DNA of 64,000 bases from an uncultured Clostridia bacterium (GCA_947644595.1 CANSAE010000008.1:1-64000); one strand, 5' to 3'. Positions 52,252 through 61,168 are shown, counted from the first letter of the stretch. Translations and numbers: made by a program. The notes: generated from the sequence alone by a model not told the origin.

Positions 52252-53616
52252 TTATTCCCAGAATTCCGCACTGCCGCAGCGGTGAGCTAAACGGGTGCGA
52301 ATGTCCAGCATGGCCGTGTAGGTGGGGATGATGAACACGGGCTTGTCCTGGTGGGACACCCGATCCAGCAGGGCGTCATAATCCCGCTCCACGGTGAGCT
52401 TCTGCGCCGGGATGCCCGCATATTTCAACCGCAGCGCCATGTCATCCGCCCGGATGCCGGAGACCACCACTTCCCCCTGATAGGCGGCAGCAAATTTTTC
52501 GTAGTCTGCGTCCCAGATCCAAGAAATGTCCCGGGAATCCGCGGCGTTGTCGTTGAGCAGGAACACCGGGAGGTACGCCTCGTTCAGGCCGTTCAGGTAC
52601 TCAATGACCTGATTGCAGCCCGCCGGGTTTTTGACCAAAATCATGCGGATGACCGTGCCGTTCAGGTCAAACCGCTCCATGCGTCCGAAGCCGCACTGGA
52701 AATTCTCCGCGCACTGCATGGCGCGGTCGGGGTCCATGCCGAAGGCCATGAGGGCCGCCGAGGAACCCGCGGCATTATAGATATTATAGACCGCCGGCAG
52801 ATTTACCCGCACGGTGCGGGACAGGCCGCCGGCTTCCATGACCACCGTGGAGCTGTCCGCGTCTTTAGACAGCAGTTTGGTCACCGTTACGTCGGTTCCC
52901 GGGCGCTCATAGCCGCACGCGGGACAGACAAAGTGGCCCAAGTGTCCGTAAGTGCGGTATTTGTAGGTATACTCGGCCTTGCAGTGGATACAGTGGGAAG
53001 CATCGGACACCGCGGGGGGCTCCCCGCCTCCCAAGGCTTCGCCCAGGCCGTAAAACAGGCAGCGATTGGAAATATCTCCCGCCAGAGAGGCCGTCAGGGA
53101 ACAATCCGCGTTCAGGCATACCACCGCGTCAGGCACGCCCCGGATCCCCTGCCGGATATTGGACAGAGTGTGGGTAATCTCCCCGTAGCGGTCCAACTGG
53201 TCCCGGAACAGGTTCGTGACCAGAATGACCTCCGGCTGCACCAGCGGGGCCACGGTGCGGAACGCCGCTTCGTCACATTCAATGACTGCGCATTGATGCT
53301 TCGCTTTTCCGAACAGGGTGGAATTCTCCACCAGCGTGGTGGTCACTCCGGACAGGAGGTTGGCCCCGGAGCGGTTGGCAAAATAGTCCGCGCCGCTGTC
53401 CAGCAGGCCCTGCTCAATGATGCGGGAAGATGTGGTCTTGCCGTTGGTGCCCGTGACCATGATGATGCGCACATCCTTTGCCAGAATCTGCGCCAGGTCG
53501 GGGCAGACCTTCGCCGCCAGTTCGCCGGGCTTCGCCGTGCCGCCCCGGCGGAGGATCTTTGCCGCCAGCTTCACCGCCCGGCAGACCAGAATGCCTAAAA
53601 ACGCTCTGATGTTCAT
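52252..53616 (-). CDS. murT: lipid II isoglutaminyl synthase, synthetase subunit MurT
   Basis: 454 residues. Mur ligase fold with ATP site MVTGTNGKTTSSRIIEQ, the middle-domain FRDQLDRYGEI, a Cys4 zinc ribbon (CIHC...CPACG) that is typical of MurT, and the C-terminal DUF1727 domain (ERFDLNGTVIRMILVKNPAGCNQVIEYL, SWIWDADYEKF). Works with GatD in peptidoglycan amidation. Confidence 0.95.
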   Translation of the reverse strand: MNIRAFLGILVCRAVKLAAKILRRGGTAKPGELAAKVCPDLAQILAKDVRIIMVTGTNGKTTSSRIIEQGLLDSGADYFANRSGANLLSGVTTTLVENSTLFGKAKHQCAVIECDEAAFRTVAPLVQPEVILVTNLFRDQLDRYGEITHTLSNIRQGIRGVPDAVVCLNADCSLTASLAGDISNRCLFYGLGEALGGGEPPAVSDASHCIHCKAEYTYKYRTYGHLGHFVCPACGYERPGTDVTVTKLLSKDADSSTVVMEAGGLSRTVRVNLPAVYNIYNAAGSSAALMAFGMDPDRAMQCAENFQCGFGRMERFDLNGTVIRMILVKNPAGCNQVIEYLNGLNEAYLPVFLLNDNAADSRDISWIWDADYEKFAAAYQGEVVVSGIRADDMALRLKYAGIPAQKLTVERDYDALLDRVSHQDKPVFIIPTYTAMLDIRTRLAHRCGSAEFWE

Positions 53617-53702
53617 ATGCTTCGCCTTTCGTTTCTGAAATCACCCTGACATTATAAGCCATTTCACGGGAAAATACAATATGAACAATGAGCCCGCGGG
53701 TA

Positions 53703-53906
53703 TCATTCGTCTGTAAACGCAAACAGGTCTTCCACACGCACATGAAAGACCTTCGCGATATCCATCGCCAATTTCAGCGACGGATTATATTTTCCGTTTT
53801 CCAGGTGCACGATGGTTTCCCGCCTCGCGTGCACCAGTTCCGCCAGCTCGCTTTGCTTTAAGCCGGCCTGCTCCCGGTATTCCTTGACCTTCGTTTTCAG
53901 GGCCAT
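53703..53906 (-). CDS. XRE-family HTH regulator
   Basis: 67 residues: a single HTH_3 domain (VKEYREQAGLKQSELAELVHARRETIVHLENGKYNPSLKLAMDIAKVFHV) ending VEDLFAFTDE. Small regulators of this form often control the adjacent membrane protein gene, which here overlaps its leader (1-base gap) in the same operon. Confidence 0.92.
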   Translation of the reverse strand: MALKTKVKEYREQAGLKQSELAELVHARRETIVHLENGKYNPSLKLAMDIAKVFHVRVEDLFAFTDE

Positions 53907-53907
53907 A

Positions 53908-54312
53908 TCAAATTCCTTTACTGTCCATCACGCTGAACAGAATCAACCGAATCACTGCCAACACCAATATTGCGCCGACAAGCGCATAGCCCGCCGTGCT
54001 TCCGGTTATCGCTCCCACAGCGCAGGCAAAGGCAATGATGATCATGGCCGCGATCATCAGCTTCAAACCGATCGCATCCACTCTGCGCAGATTTTGAATC
54101 GCGAGTTCATCCTTTTCTTCTTTGCTGTACTTATAAATGCGCCATGCTTCCAGTACAAAAAATATAATGGTAAACATGATGACTGTGTCCTGGATCGTTG
54201 TATAATAAGTATGCCAATCCCGCCTTGCCCACATCCAGTAATAGAAAACAAGGAGCATCGCATAAATGATTTTCGTTCCCACCATTTCCTTTAAGGTGAC
54301 CTTTGACTTCAT
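53908..54312 (-). CDS. small integral membrane protein
   Basis: 134 residues from ATG 54312 (GGAGG upstream). Four likely membrane spans: IIYAMLLVFYYWMW, IMFTIIFFVLEAW, LMIAAMIIIAFACAVGAI and LVGAILVLAVIRLILF. Paired with an XRE regulator, a frequent two-gene arrangement in Clostridia. Function unknown. Confidence 0.75.
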   Translation of the reverse strand: MKSKVTLKEMVGTKIIYAMLLVFYYWMWARRDWHTYYTTIQDTVIMFTIIFFVLEAWRIYKYSKEEKDELAIQNLRRVDAIGLKLMIAAMIIIAFACAVGAITGSTAGYALVGAILVLAVIRLILFSVMDSKGI

Positions 54313-54761
54313 ATCCCGTTCCTCCATGTGATATATGTTTCACTTCGAAGCGTTACAAATATATCACCTCTCATGGAGATTGTCAATCACGAATGTTAAA
54401 TATTTATAACTCTCTCCGTCGTTTTGAAGAATGGACACCGGTACATGAGAGCAATCGTATCGTGCCTCGGCCTTATGGCGGTGCAGAAGCGCCAAAGCGG
54501 GCCGCAGAATGCAAGTCTTTGGATACGTTCCATCATTCTTTTTTCCTGTCAATTTACATAATCTGTTACGTTCCCGCAACAAGAAATGTTCCACAAAAAT
54601 AATTTGCATTTTTCTCGACCTACAGATGCAAAAATGGAAGTATTTTTTCATCTTTTGGCCGCTGTCGTAAGGGTATATCCTTTAAGATAAGAGCGGTGGA
54701 TTGTGCGGAGAGCAATGCACCGTAATCAAAGAAAAACGGAGAAGTTGCGGAGAGGTATGCC
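54313..54761. other. regulatory gap before the bai-like cluster
   Basis: About 450 bases with lower GC and no convincing gene. Near the right end are TTTTGGCCG (about 54655-54663) and TATCCTTTAAGATAA (about 54675-54689), both echoed upstream of the AraC gene at 56517-56543, so they are probably binding or promoter elements for the ligase. A -10 (TAAGAT) is possible; no good -35 is seen, which fits an activator-dependent promoter. Confidence 0.5.
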
Positions 54762-56426
54762 ATGAAAAACGAGAAGCGTATTCCCGGGGTCGAAGATGTG
54801 AAAAAACTGAAGCACTTCAATATTTACAACAAAAACAATGTGCAGTTTGAGCCTACTTTCGTATCCACCGGGCGGCAGATTGAGAGCATCGCAAAAGCCA
54901 AAATACACCAGACCGCCATCATCGAGATCAGCAAAGACGATACAGAGATCAAAACCGCCACCTGGATGGACCTGTACCGCAAGTCCAATCAACTGTCCTG
55001 GCTTTTGGCGGAGGAGGGTATTACCAAGTCCAGCACCGTGATGGTCTGTCTGCCAAATACCATTACCCATGTGCTGTGTGCCTACGCCATTTGGAAAAAC
55101 GGCGGGTGCTATATGCCCGTTGCCCCCCGTTCCACAGATGGAGAGATCCTGGATTTCGTGGAACTGGCAAAGCCTGATCTTATCATTACGGACGGCTTTC
55201 GGCCTGAAGGCTACAAGTGCTTCTCCGGAGAAGAACTGATTGCCCGGCTGGACAATTATTCTGACAAAATGCCCCCGGATGTTCTTGCCATTCCATTTCG
55301 TGCCCAGACCACCGGCGGTTCCACGGGAAAACCCAAGCTCATCAAATTCAACCGGGCTTCCGGAGAATCCGATGAAAGCCTGATGGCCTGGTTCCACATG
55401 ACCGGGCAGTTTTTCGGCTGCCGGCAGCTCATCTGCGGTCCCATGTTCCATGCCGCGCCCTGCTCCGCTACGTTCAGCGGACTCAATTGCGGCAACCTTG
55501 TGATCATGCCCAACAACTTCAAGCCGGCCGCCTTGGCAAAGTATATCAAGGAATACAACATTGAGTGCCTGCAAATCGTGCCCACGCTGATGCAACGGAT
55601 GCTGAAGCTGGATAATTTCGATCCCGCGGATTTCAAAAGCATCAAAGCTCTGTGCCACACAGGCGGCTATTGTTCCAAGGAACTTAAGCGCGCTTGGATC
55701 GATTTGATCGGCGCAAAAAATGTGTATGAGATGTACTCCATGAGCGAAATGATCGGCATGACCGCCATTCGCGGCGATGAGTGGCTCAAGCATGAGGGCA
55801 GCGTGGGGCGGCCCTTCGGCGGCAGTAAGATCGCCATTCGGGACGAAGCCGGTAACGACCTCCCTGCCGGTGAGGTAGGCGAGATCTTTATGACCCCCTC
55901 CGGCGGTTATCTGGAAACAGAATATGTCGGCCGGGACCAACTCACCGATGTGGGAGACGGCTTCCGCAGTGTGGGCGATATGGGCTATCTGGATCAGGAC
56001 GGGTACTTGTATTTCTCCGACCGCCGCAGCGATATGATCGTCACCGGCGGTGAGAATGTGTTCGCCGTGGAGGTGGAAAACGTCTTTATGCAAAACCCGG
56101 ACATCGTGGACATCGTGGTGGTGGGCATCCCGGATCCGGAGTGGGGCCGTCGCATCCATGCCGTAGTGGAGGCCAAACGGGAAATGACCTACGATGAGTT
56201 CCGGCGCTACGGATGGAAATTCCTGGTGCCCTTCAAGGTGCCGAAAACCGTGGAATTCGTGGATGCCCTGCCCCGGAAGGACAGCGGTAAGCTCAACCGC
56301 CGGCTGCTGGCAGAACAGTGCGAACAACTGCAAAAAGACTTGGTGCGGCCCTTCGGCATTATCGACGCAGGCCTGCGTCAGCTTCTGCAAACACAAGCGG
56401 CGAAAGAGCATAAGGACACCAAATGA
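54762..56426 (+). CDS. BaiB-like bile acid / ring acid:CoA ligase
   Basis: 554 residues, GCGGAGAGG upstream. ANL-superfamily adenylating enzyme: P-loop TTGGSTGKPK (183-192), ICGPMFHAAP (224-233), YEMYSMSE (322-329), SVGDMGYLDQDGYLYFSDRRSDMIVTGGENVF (403-434), catalytic Lys near 510 in PRKDSGK. LKALCHTGG-like and RGDEWxKHxGSxGRP segments closely recall BaiB of Clostridium scindens as I remember it. It should form an acyl-adenylate and then an acyl-CoA. Downstream regulators, BaiA-like and BaiF-like genes support a bai-like role. A hairpin follows the gene. Confidence 0.82.
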   Translation: MKNEKRIPGVEDVKKLKHFNIYNKNNVQFEPTFVSTGRQIESIAKAKIHQTAIIEISKDDTEIKTATWMDLYRKSNQLSWLLAEEGITKSSTVMVCLPNTITHVLCAYAIWKNGGCYMPVAPRSTDGEILDFVELAKPDLIITDGFRPEGYKCFSGEELIARLDNYSDKMPPDVLAIPFRAQTTGGSTGKPKLIKFNRASGESDESLMAWFHMTGQFFGCRQLICGPMFHAAPCSATFSGLNCGNLVIMPNNFKPAALAKYIKEYNIECLQIVPTLMQRMLKLDNFDPADFKSIKALCHTGGYCSKELKRAWIDLIGAKNVYEMYSMSEMIGMTAIRGDEWLKHEGSVGRPFGGSKIAIRDEAGNDLPAGEVGEIFMTPSGGYLETEYVGRDQLTDVGDGFRSVGDMGYLDQDGYLYFSDRRSDMIVTGGENVFAVEVENVFMQNPDIVDIVVVGIPDPEWGRRIHAVVEAKREMTYDEFRRYGWKFLVPFKVPKTVEFVDALPRKDSGKLNRRLLAEQCEQLQKDLVRPFGIIDAGLRQLLQTQAAKEHKDTK

Positions 56427-56429
56427 TAC

Positions 56430-56462
56430 CTATGAAAAGCGGCTTCTTTCTCGAAAGAGGCC
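56430..56462 (+). terminator. probable terminator after the ligase gene
   Basis: GCGGCTTCTTTC-TC-GAAAGAGGCCGATTTTGTT: stem with one mismatch followed by T-rich bases. Confidence 0.65.
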
Positions 56463-56610
56463 GATTTTGTTATAAAATATTGATTTTTTGCCGCCTTTTT
56501 GAAAAAAAAGATTGCTTTTTGGCCGATATCCTTTTATGATAAAGTCAAAGAAGGGATTGTTTTTTCTTCAACAACCAACTATGATAAAACAAACTAAGGC
56601 GGTGATGGCC
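56463..56610 (+). promoter_or_regulatory. leader of the AraC gene with repeated GCCG motifs
   Basis: Very AT-rich, with TTTTTTGCCGCC (about 56484) and TTTTTGGCCGATATCC (about 56515) and a -10-like TATGAT at about 56535. The second resembles the ligase leader (TTTTGGCCG plus TATCCTTT). Suggests that the regulator controls itself and the ligase. Confidence 0.45.
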
Positions 56611-57837
56611 ATGTCGGCCATGCAAAAAGCCAAGCCTCTATGCGGAAAACCTGTCAGCGGAGTGTTCTGTGATGCGGACCGGTATCTTTACCTACAGCAT
56701 ATCACGGTCCGCAGTCCTCTTCCCCCAATGGCAGAAGATAATTCCATCTTCGTTTATGTGGAAACCGGCCAGGGCTCGATTTCTATCAATGGGATGCTGT
56801 TCGATTTGGAGCCCGGGACCTTCTGCTGGCTTCAGTCTTATCATGTGTTCGCAATAGAGCCCTTATGGGGCGAAGAATTACGGCTGCTGGCCGCAGTATA
56901 TGACTATCCCGTTTCCAATTACATGACCTTTCACAGCACCAGCCGCGCCCATCTGCGGTGCTTTGCGACCACCCCGCCGGTTTATCATTTGGAGGGCGAT
57001 ATCCGCGTCCGGGTGGAGGCGCTTCTGGATGAGTTTGCCGAGCTGAATGATGCCGTGGATTCCGGCAGCAATCTGATCAAATGCGGAATTCTGGGGCAGC
57101 TCTCCTATTTGTATTTTGCCCTGTGCGAACAGCACAGTGCCGTCCATCCCTATTCCCAGCAAAACTGGTCGCTGGGCTGGACGCTGGCAATTTTTATCGC
57201 CTTTTACAGTTCGGAGGACCTCACGCCGGTCACTGTGGCTGAAAATTTCGGCATCAGCCCCGCCACGCTGAATCGGGAGCTGCGCCTCGCCACCGGTATG
57301 AATTTCTCTCAGACACTCAACCGCGCCCGGGTGAATCTTGCATCCAGCGCCATTTTGTTCAGTGAGCTGTCTTTTCATTTTATTTCCAGCTATTGCGGGT
57401 TTCGCTATGAGGTGGCTTTTTACCGCACCTTCAAGGCTCTGCGGGGGATGACGCCCCAGGAATACCGGGAACGGGCCGTCCACATCCCCGGTGTCCCCCG
57501 AAAAATGGTCAGCGAAAGCGTGGAGCGGATCTTGTACTACATGCACACCAATTACAAGGAACAAATCAGTCTGAAATCCATGGCCCAAGACCTCTATATT
57601 TCTGAAAATATCATCCGCACTTTGCTGCGGGATTATTTGAATACCAATTTTAAGGACATTCTTACCAGCTACCGCATCCAGTACGCCGAAGCTCTTCTGG
57701 TGGTCACCGACCTGCCCATACTGGATATTTCACTGGCATCGGGCTTTAATTCCGAACGGACCTTTTCCAGGTTGTTCAGTCAAAAAAATGGTTTGTCACC
57801 CAGTGCGTACCGCGCCAGGTTTGGGGGAAAGCTTTGA
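56611..57837 (+). CDS. AraC-family regulator with two HTH domains
   Basis: About 408 residues from ATG 56611 (AAGGCGG upstream; earlier ATGs at 56605 or 56512 are possible). N-terminal cupin-like sensor (EDNSIFVYVETGQGSISINGMLFDLEPGTFCWLQSYHVF), a linker, then two complete AraC DNA-binding domains: first LTPVTVAENFGISPATLNREL...FYRTFKALRGMTPQEYRERA, second ISLKSMAQDLYISENIIRTLL...FSRLFSQKNGLSPSAYRARFG. A tandem pair of AraC domains in one chain is rare. It overlaps the next gene by one base (TGATG) and is well placed to be the activator of the cluster. Confidence 0.85.
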   Translation: MSAMQKAKPLCGKPVSGVFCDADRYLYLQHITVRSPLPPMAEDNSIFVYVETGQGSISINGMLFDLEPGTFCWLQSYHVFAIEPLWGEELRLLAAVYDYPVSNYMTFHSTSRAHLRCFATTPPVYHLEGDIRVRVEALLDEFAELNDAVDSGSNLIKCGILGQLSYLYFALCEQHSAVHPYSQQNWSLGWTLAIFIAFYSSEDLTPVTVAENFGISPATLNRELRLATGMNFSQTLNRARVNLASSAILFSELSFHFISSYCGFRYEVAFYRTFKALRGMTPQEYRERAVHIPGVPRKMVSESVERILYYMHTNYKEQISLKSMAQDLYISENIIRTLLRDYLNTNFKDILTSYRIQYAEALLVVTDLPILDISLASGFNSERTFSRLFSQKNGLSPSAYRARFGGKL

Positions 57838-58370
57838 TGAAAAAATTTAAGTATTACAACCCCTTTTATGGCCGAAATTATTTTTCCGAAAACCTTCTGC
57901 CTTCTGAGGTCTTTGCCGGACACAAGACCATCCGGCAGTCCATTCCCTTTTTGCAGCACGACGATTTGGAGCTGTTGCTCATCCGGCGCGGAGCCGGCGT
58001 TCTCACCGTGAACGCCACAGAATATCCCCTTTCCCGGGGGATGCTTTTCTGCTTCAGTCCGCACCACTTTCATAAGCTGACCCTGCCCCGGGGCCACACG
58101 CTGGAAGTTTCCGAATGCCATGTAAACAGCGGCGTATATTTTTACATCACCGCATGTCCTTACTTCATCGCCGATGCGCAGACCGTTCCTTATCCTCCCC
58201 TGCTGGCCATACTGGATGAGGCCCACGTTCTGGCCGCAGAGGAACTGATGGATCAGATTTCCGGAGAGAGCGAGCAAAAGGCCGTGAAAATTGCGGAAAA
58301 TCAAAATTGCTTTTTCCTGCTGATGAAGTTGTTCGGCGCATTGGAAAAATTTGCACTGCCTCAGGCATGA
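57837..58370 (+). CDS. sensor-only cupin protein (AraC N-terminal domain, no HTH)
   Basis: 177 residues from ATG 57837, translationally coupled to the AraC gene. It has the AraC-type cupin (DDLELLLIRRGAGVLTVNATEYPLSRGMLFCFSPHHFHKLTLPRGHTLEVSECHV) but ends after a helical stretch where a DNA-binding domain would start. No truncation scar is obvious: the stop is followed by the next leader. It may sense the inducer and bind to the double-HTH partner. Confidence 0.75.
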   Translation: MKKFKYYNPFYGRNYFSENLLPSEVFAGHKTIRQSIPFLQHDDLELLLIRRGAGVLTVNATEYPLSRGMLFCFSPHHFHKLTLPRGHTLEVSECHVNSGVYFYITACPYFIADAQTVPYPPLLAILDEAHVLAAEELMDQISGESEQKAVKIAENQNCFFLLMKLFGALEKFALPQA

Positions 58371-58474
58371 CCAATTCTTTCGGATGCAGAAAATCATGAT
58401 CGATATACTAATATAAACTTTGCGGCCGTAAAAAGGTCTATGCTTTTGCCGCCGCAGGTAGGAGGAAGTTTTTT

Positions 58475-59224
58475 ATGGGTTTAATGGAGAACAAAACAGT
58501 ATTCATCACCGGCGCCGCCGGAGGAATCGGCTTCGCTACGGCTCGTGTCATGCTTCGGGAGGGCGCGGCTGCCGTGATGGTCACTGACATCAATGAGGCC
58601 GTTACGGCATCCGCTGTGGAAAAGCTCAAAGCGGAATTTCCAGAGGCCAACATTGAGTACGCCTGGCCAAATCTGCTGGACGAGGAAGCCGTAGGCAGTG
58701 CCATGCGCAGCTTCGCCAGACAGTATGGCAGGCTGGACGCCGTCTGCTCCATCGCCGGCATCACCCACAACACGACCATCAAGCGGATCATGGATGGGGA
58801 ATTTAAAAAGCAGGTCGATGTCAATTTGATGGCAACTTATCATGTAGACCGTCAGGCCGGGCTGATCATGAGCACGCAGCGCTCCGGCTCCATCATCAAC
58901 ACCAGTTCCATATGCGGACTGTATGGCTCTCCCATGGGCTGCGGCTACGGTGCGTCCAAGGCCGGTGTCATCGGACTGACCAAGTCCCTTGGCCGTGAAT
59001 TGGGCTATTTCAATGTGCGGGTCAACTGTGTCGCCCCCGGCACCATCCGTACCAATATGACCAAGAATCTCAGTTCCGCCGCCCAGGAGGCCGCTACCGC
59101 CAACATCGCCCTGCGCCGTATGGGAGAACCAGAAGAGGTCGCTAATATGTTTTTGTTCCTGGCTTCTGATCTGGCCTCCTACTGCACCGCCGCTGTCTAT
59201 CAAGTGGACGGCTTCTATGTTTGA
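58475..59224 (+). CDS. BaiA-like short-chain dehydrogenase (SDR 1)
   Basis: 249 residues from ATG 58475 with AGGAGG upstream. Classical SDR: TGAAGGIGFA (13-22), Asp after beta-2 (VMVTDINE) favouring NAD(H), CSIAGITHN in place of the common NNAG, Ser145 (NTSSICG), Tyr158 and Lys162 (YGASK). Ends AVYQVDGFYV. BaiA enzymes are 3-alpha-hydroxysteroid dehydrogenases working on CoA-thioesters; this one differs from the next two and lacks their promoter type. The substrate is inferred from context only. Confidence 0.82.
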   Translation: MGLMENKTVFITGAAGGIGFATARVMLREGAAAVMVTDINEAVTASAVEKLKAEFPEANIEYAWPNLLDEEAVGSAMRSFARQYGRLDAVCSIAGITHNTTIKRIMDGEFKKQVDVNLMATYHVDRQAGLIMSTQRSGSIINTSSICGLYGSPMGCGYGASKAGVIGLTKSLGRELGYFNVRVNCVAPGTIRTNMTKNLSSAAQEAATANIALRRMGEPEEVANMFLFLASDLASYCTAAVYQVDGFYV

Positions 59225-59229
59225 TCAAT

Positions 59230-59267
59230 TGCCGGCCCGTTCTTTTTTGAATGGGCCGGTTTTTACT
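59230..59267 (+). terminator. terminator of SDR 1
   Basis: CCGGCCCGTTC-TTTTTT-GAATGGGCCGGTTTTTA. Confidence 0.9.
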
Positions 59268-59312
59268 GCAAATCTGCCAAAGCTGGAGGGCTTTCTTTTC
59301 CAGAATGGTTCA

Positions 59313-59341
59313 TTGACTTATTGCTGACAAATGATTATCAT
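59313..59341 (+). promoter_or_regulatory. promoter of SDR 2 (TTGACT / TATCAT type)
   Basis: TTGACT (59313-59318), 17 bases, TATCAT (59336-59341). Surrounding bases from TTCTTTTCCAGAATGG on are repeated almost exactly before SDR 3. Confidence 0.85.
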
Positions 59342-59396
59342 GGTAATAGATTACTGTCCATACAATATGGACCGAGATTTTAGGAGGTATTGTCCC

Positions 59397-60176
59397 ATGG
59401 CATTGATGACTGGAAAGAACGTATTTATCACCGGCGGTTCCCGCGGTATCGGCTTCGCCACTGCGCGCGAGGCTCTGCTGGAGGATGCCAACGCTGTCGC
59501 TATCTGCTCTCACTATGATGAGACCCGCGAGGCTGCTCTAAAAAAGCTGAATGAGGAATTCCCCGGCCGCAATATCGTCGGTTACACCTTCGATCTGGAG
59601 ACCTGCACTGAGTCCGTCATCGGCGACGCAATGAAGGACTTCATCGCGAAGTTCCCCGATGCCGAAGGCAAGCAACATCTGGATGCTGTCTGTTCTCTCG
59701 CCGGCATCACCCACAACAACACCTGCAAAAACATCCCCGAAGGGCTGTTCGAAAAGGTTGTTCGTGTCAACCTGATCGGCACCTGGTATGTTGATCATCA
59801 GGCTGCTTTGATCATGCGCGGTCAGAAGTACGGTTCCATCGTGAACACTGCTTCCGTTGCCGGCGTTTACGGCAATTCTATGGGTGCCGGCTACGGCGCT
59901 TCCAAGGGCGGCGTCATCGGACTGACCCGTTCTCTGGGCCGCGAGATGGCTTTCTTCAATGTCCGCGTCAACTGTGTTGCTCCCGGTGTCGTCAAAACCG
60001 ATATGACAACAAAAGATACCGGCCCCGAAGCGCTGGAATATGTCTGCTCCACCATCGCTCTGCGCCGCATGGGCGAGCCCTCCGAACTGGCGAAGATGTT
60101 CATCTTCCTGAGTTCTGACAACGCTTCTTACTGCGAAGCCGGCCTGTACCACGTCGATGGTTGGACGACCGCCTGA
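59397..60176 (+). CDS. BaiA-like short-chain dehydrogenase (SDR 2)
   Basis: 259 residues from ATG 59397 with TTTAGGAGG upstream. TGGSRGIGFA cofactor loop (12-21), CSLAGITHNN, catalytic Ser153 (NTASVAG), Tyr166 and Lys170 (YGASK). About 90% identical to SDR 3; roughly 13 of the 27 differences fall in residues 204-224, the flexible lid over the substrate, where this copy reads TTKDTGPEALEYV. Codons are biased to those of strongly expressed genes. Separate unit with own promoter and terminator. Confidence 0.85.
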   Translation: MALMTGKNVFITGGSRGIGFATAREALLEDANAVAICSHYDETREAALKKLNEEFPGRNIVGYTFDLETCTESVIGDAMKDFIAKFPDAEGKQHLDAVCSLAGITHNNTCKNIPEGLFEKVVRVNLIGTWYVDHQAALIMRGQKYGSIVNTASVAGVYGNSMGAGYGASKGGVIGLTRSLGREMAFFNVRVNCVAPGVVKTDMTTKDTGPEALEYVCSTIALRRMGEPSELAKMFIFLSSDNASYCEAGLYHVDGWTTA

Positions 60177-60186
60177 TTGCTCCTTT

Positions 60187-60224
60187 TGCTAAAAAACTCC
60201 GGCATTTCTAATGCCGGAGTTTTT
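60187..60224 (+). terminator. terminator of SDR 2
   Basis: AAAAAACTCCGGCAT-TTCTA-ATGCCGGAGTTTTTTCC. Confidence 0.93.
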
Positions 60225-60306
60225 TCCTTTTTCCCCTGGTCTATTACGCCACCATGCTTATACAAAATTGCCAAATTTTCTGAAAATTCTTTTCCAGAAT
60301 GGTTCA

Positions 60307-60335
60307 TTGACTTATTGCTGACAAATGGCTATCAT
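60307..60335 (+). promoter_or_regulatory. promoter of SDR 3 (TTGACT / TATCAT type)
   Basis: TTGACT (60307-60312), 17 bases, TATCAT (60330-60335); near-copy of the SDR 2 promoter 994-995 bases upstream. Confidence 0.87.
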
Positions 60336-60391
60336 GTTAATAGACTACTGTTCATATGATTATGGACTGAGATTTTAGGAGGTATTGTCCC

Positions 60392-61168
60392 ATGGCACTG
60401 ATGACTGGTAAAAACATCTTTATTACCGGCGGCTCCCGCGGTATCGGTTTCGCTACCGCTCGTGAGGCTCTGCTGGAAGGCGCCAACGCTGTCGCGATCT
60501 GCTCTCATTACGATGAGACCCGTGAGGCTGCGCTGAAAACACTGAACGAGGAATTCCCCGGCCGTAACATCGTCGGCTACACCTTTGATCTGGAGACTTG
60601 CGCTGAGTCCGTGATTGGCGACGCAATGAAGGACTTCATCGCGAAGTTCCCCGATGCTGAAGGCAAGCAGCATCTGGATGCTGTCTGCTCCATCGCCGGT
60701 ATCACCCACAACAACACCGCGAAGAACATTCCCGAAGGGCTGTTTGAGAAGGTCATTCGCGTGAACCTGATCGGCACTTGGTATGTTGATCATCAGGCTG
60801 CTTTGATCATGCGTGGTCAGAAGTACGGCTCCATCGTCAACACCGCTTCCATCGCCGGCGTTTACGGCTCTTCCATGGGTTCCGGCTACGGCGCTTCCAA
60901 GGGCGGCGTTATTGGTCTGACCCGTTCTCTGGGTCGTGAGATGGCATTCTTCAATGTTCGCGTCAACGCCATCTGCCCCGGTGTCGTAAAGACCGACATG
61001 GTCATGAAGGACTGCACCGAGGCCGCTATCGCCGCAGTCAGCGCCGGTATCGCTATGCGTCGTATGGGCGAGCCGTCCGAGTTGGCGAAGATGTTCATCT
61101 TCCTGTGCTCCGACAATGCTTCCTACTGCGAAGCCGGCCTGTACCACGTTGACGGTTGGACGACCTGA
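60392..61168 (+). CDS. BaiA-like short-chain dehydrogenase (SDR 3)
   Basis: 258 residues, leader and first codons nearly identical to SDR 2 (TTTAGGAGGTATTGTCCC before the ATG). Motifs: TGGSRGIGFA, CSIAGITHNN, Ser153, Tyr166, Lys170. The lid region reads VMKDCTEAAIAAVSAGIAM, unlike SDR 2. After beta-2 the sequence is ICSHYDE, so the NAD/NADP preference is unclear (no Asp/Glu directly at the strand end). A product of tandem duplication with its own promoter and terminator. Confidence 0.85.
   Translation: MALMTGKNIFITGGSRGIGFATAREALLEGANAVAICSHYDETREAALKTLNEEFPGRNIVGYTFDLETCAESVIGDAMKDFIAKFPDAEGKQHLDAVCSIAGITHNNTAKNIPEGLFEKVIRVNLIGTWYVDHQAALIMRGQKYGSIVNTASIAGVYGSSMGSGYGASKGGVIGLTRSLGREMAFFNVRVNAICPGVVKTDMVMKDCTEAAIAAVSAGIAMRRMGEPSELAKMFIFLCSDNASYCEAGLYHVDGWTT

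Noticed and set aside
54303-54602. 99-codon frame in the gap before the ligase
   Set aside because: No ribosome site, no recognisable domain, crosses AT-rich regulatory sequence.
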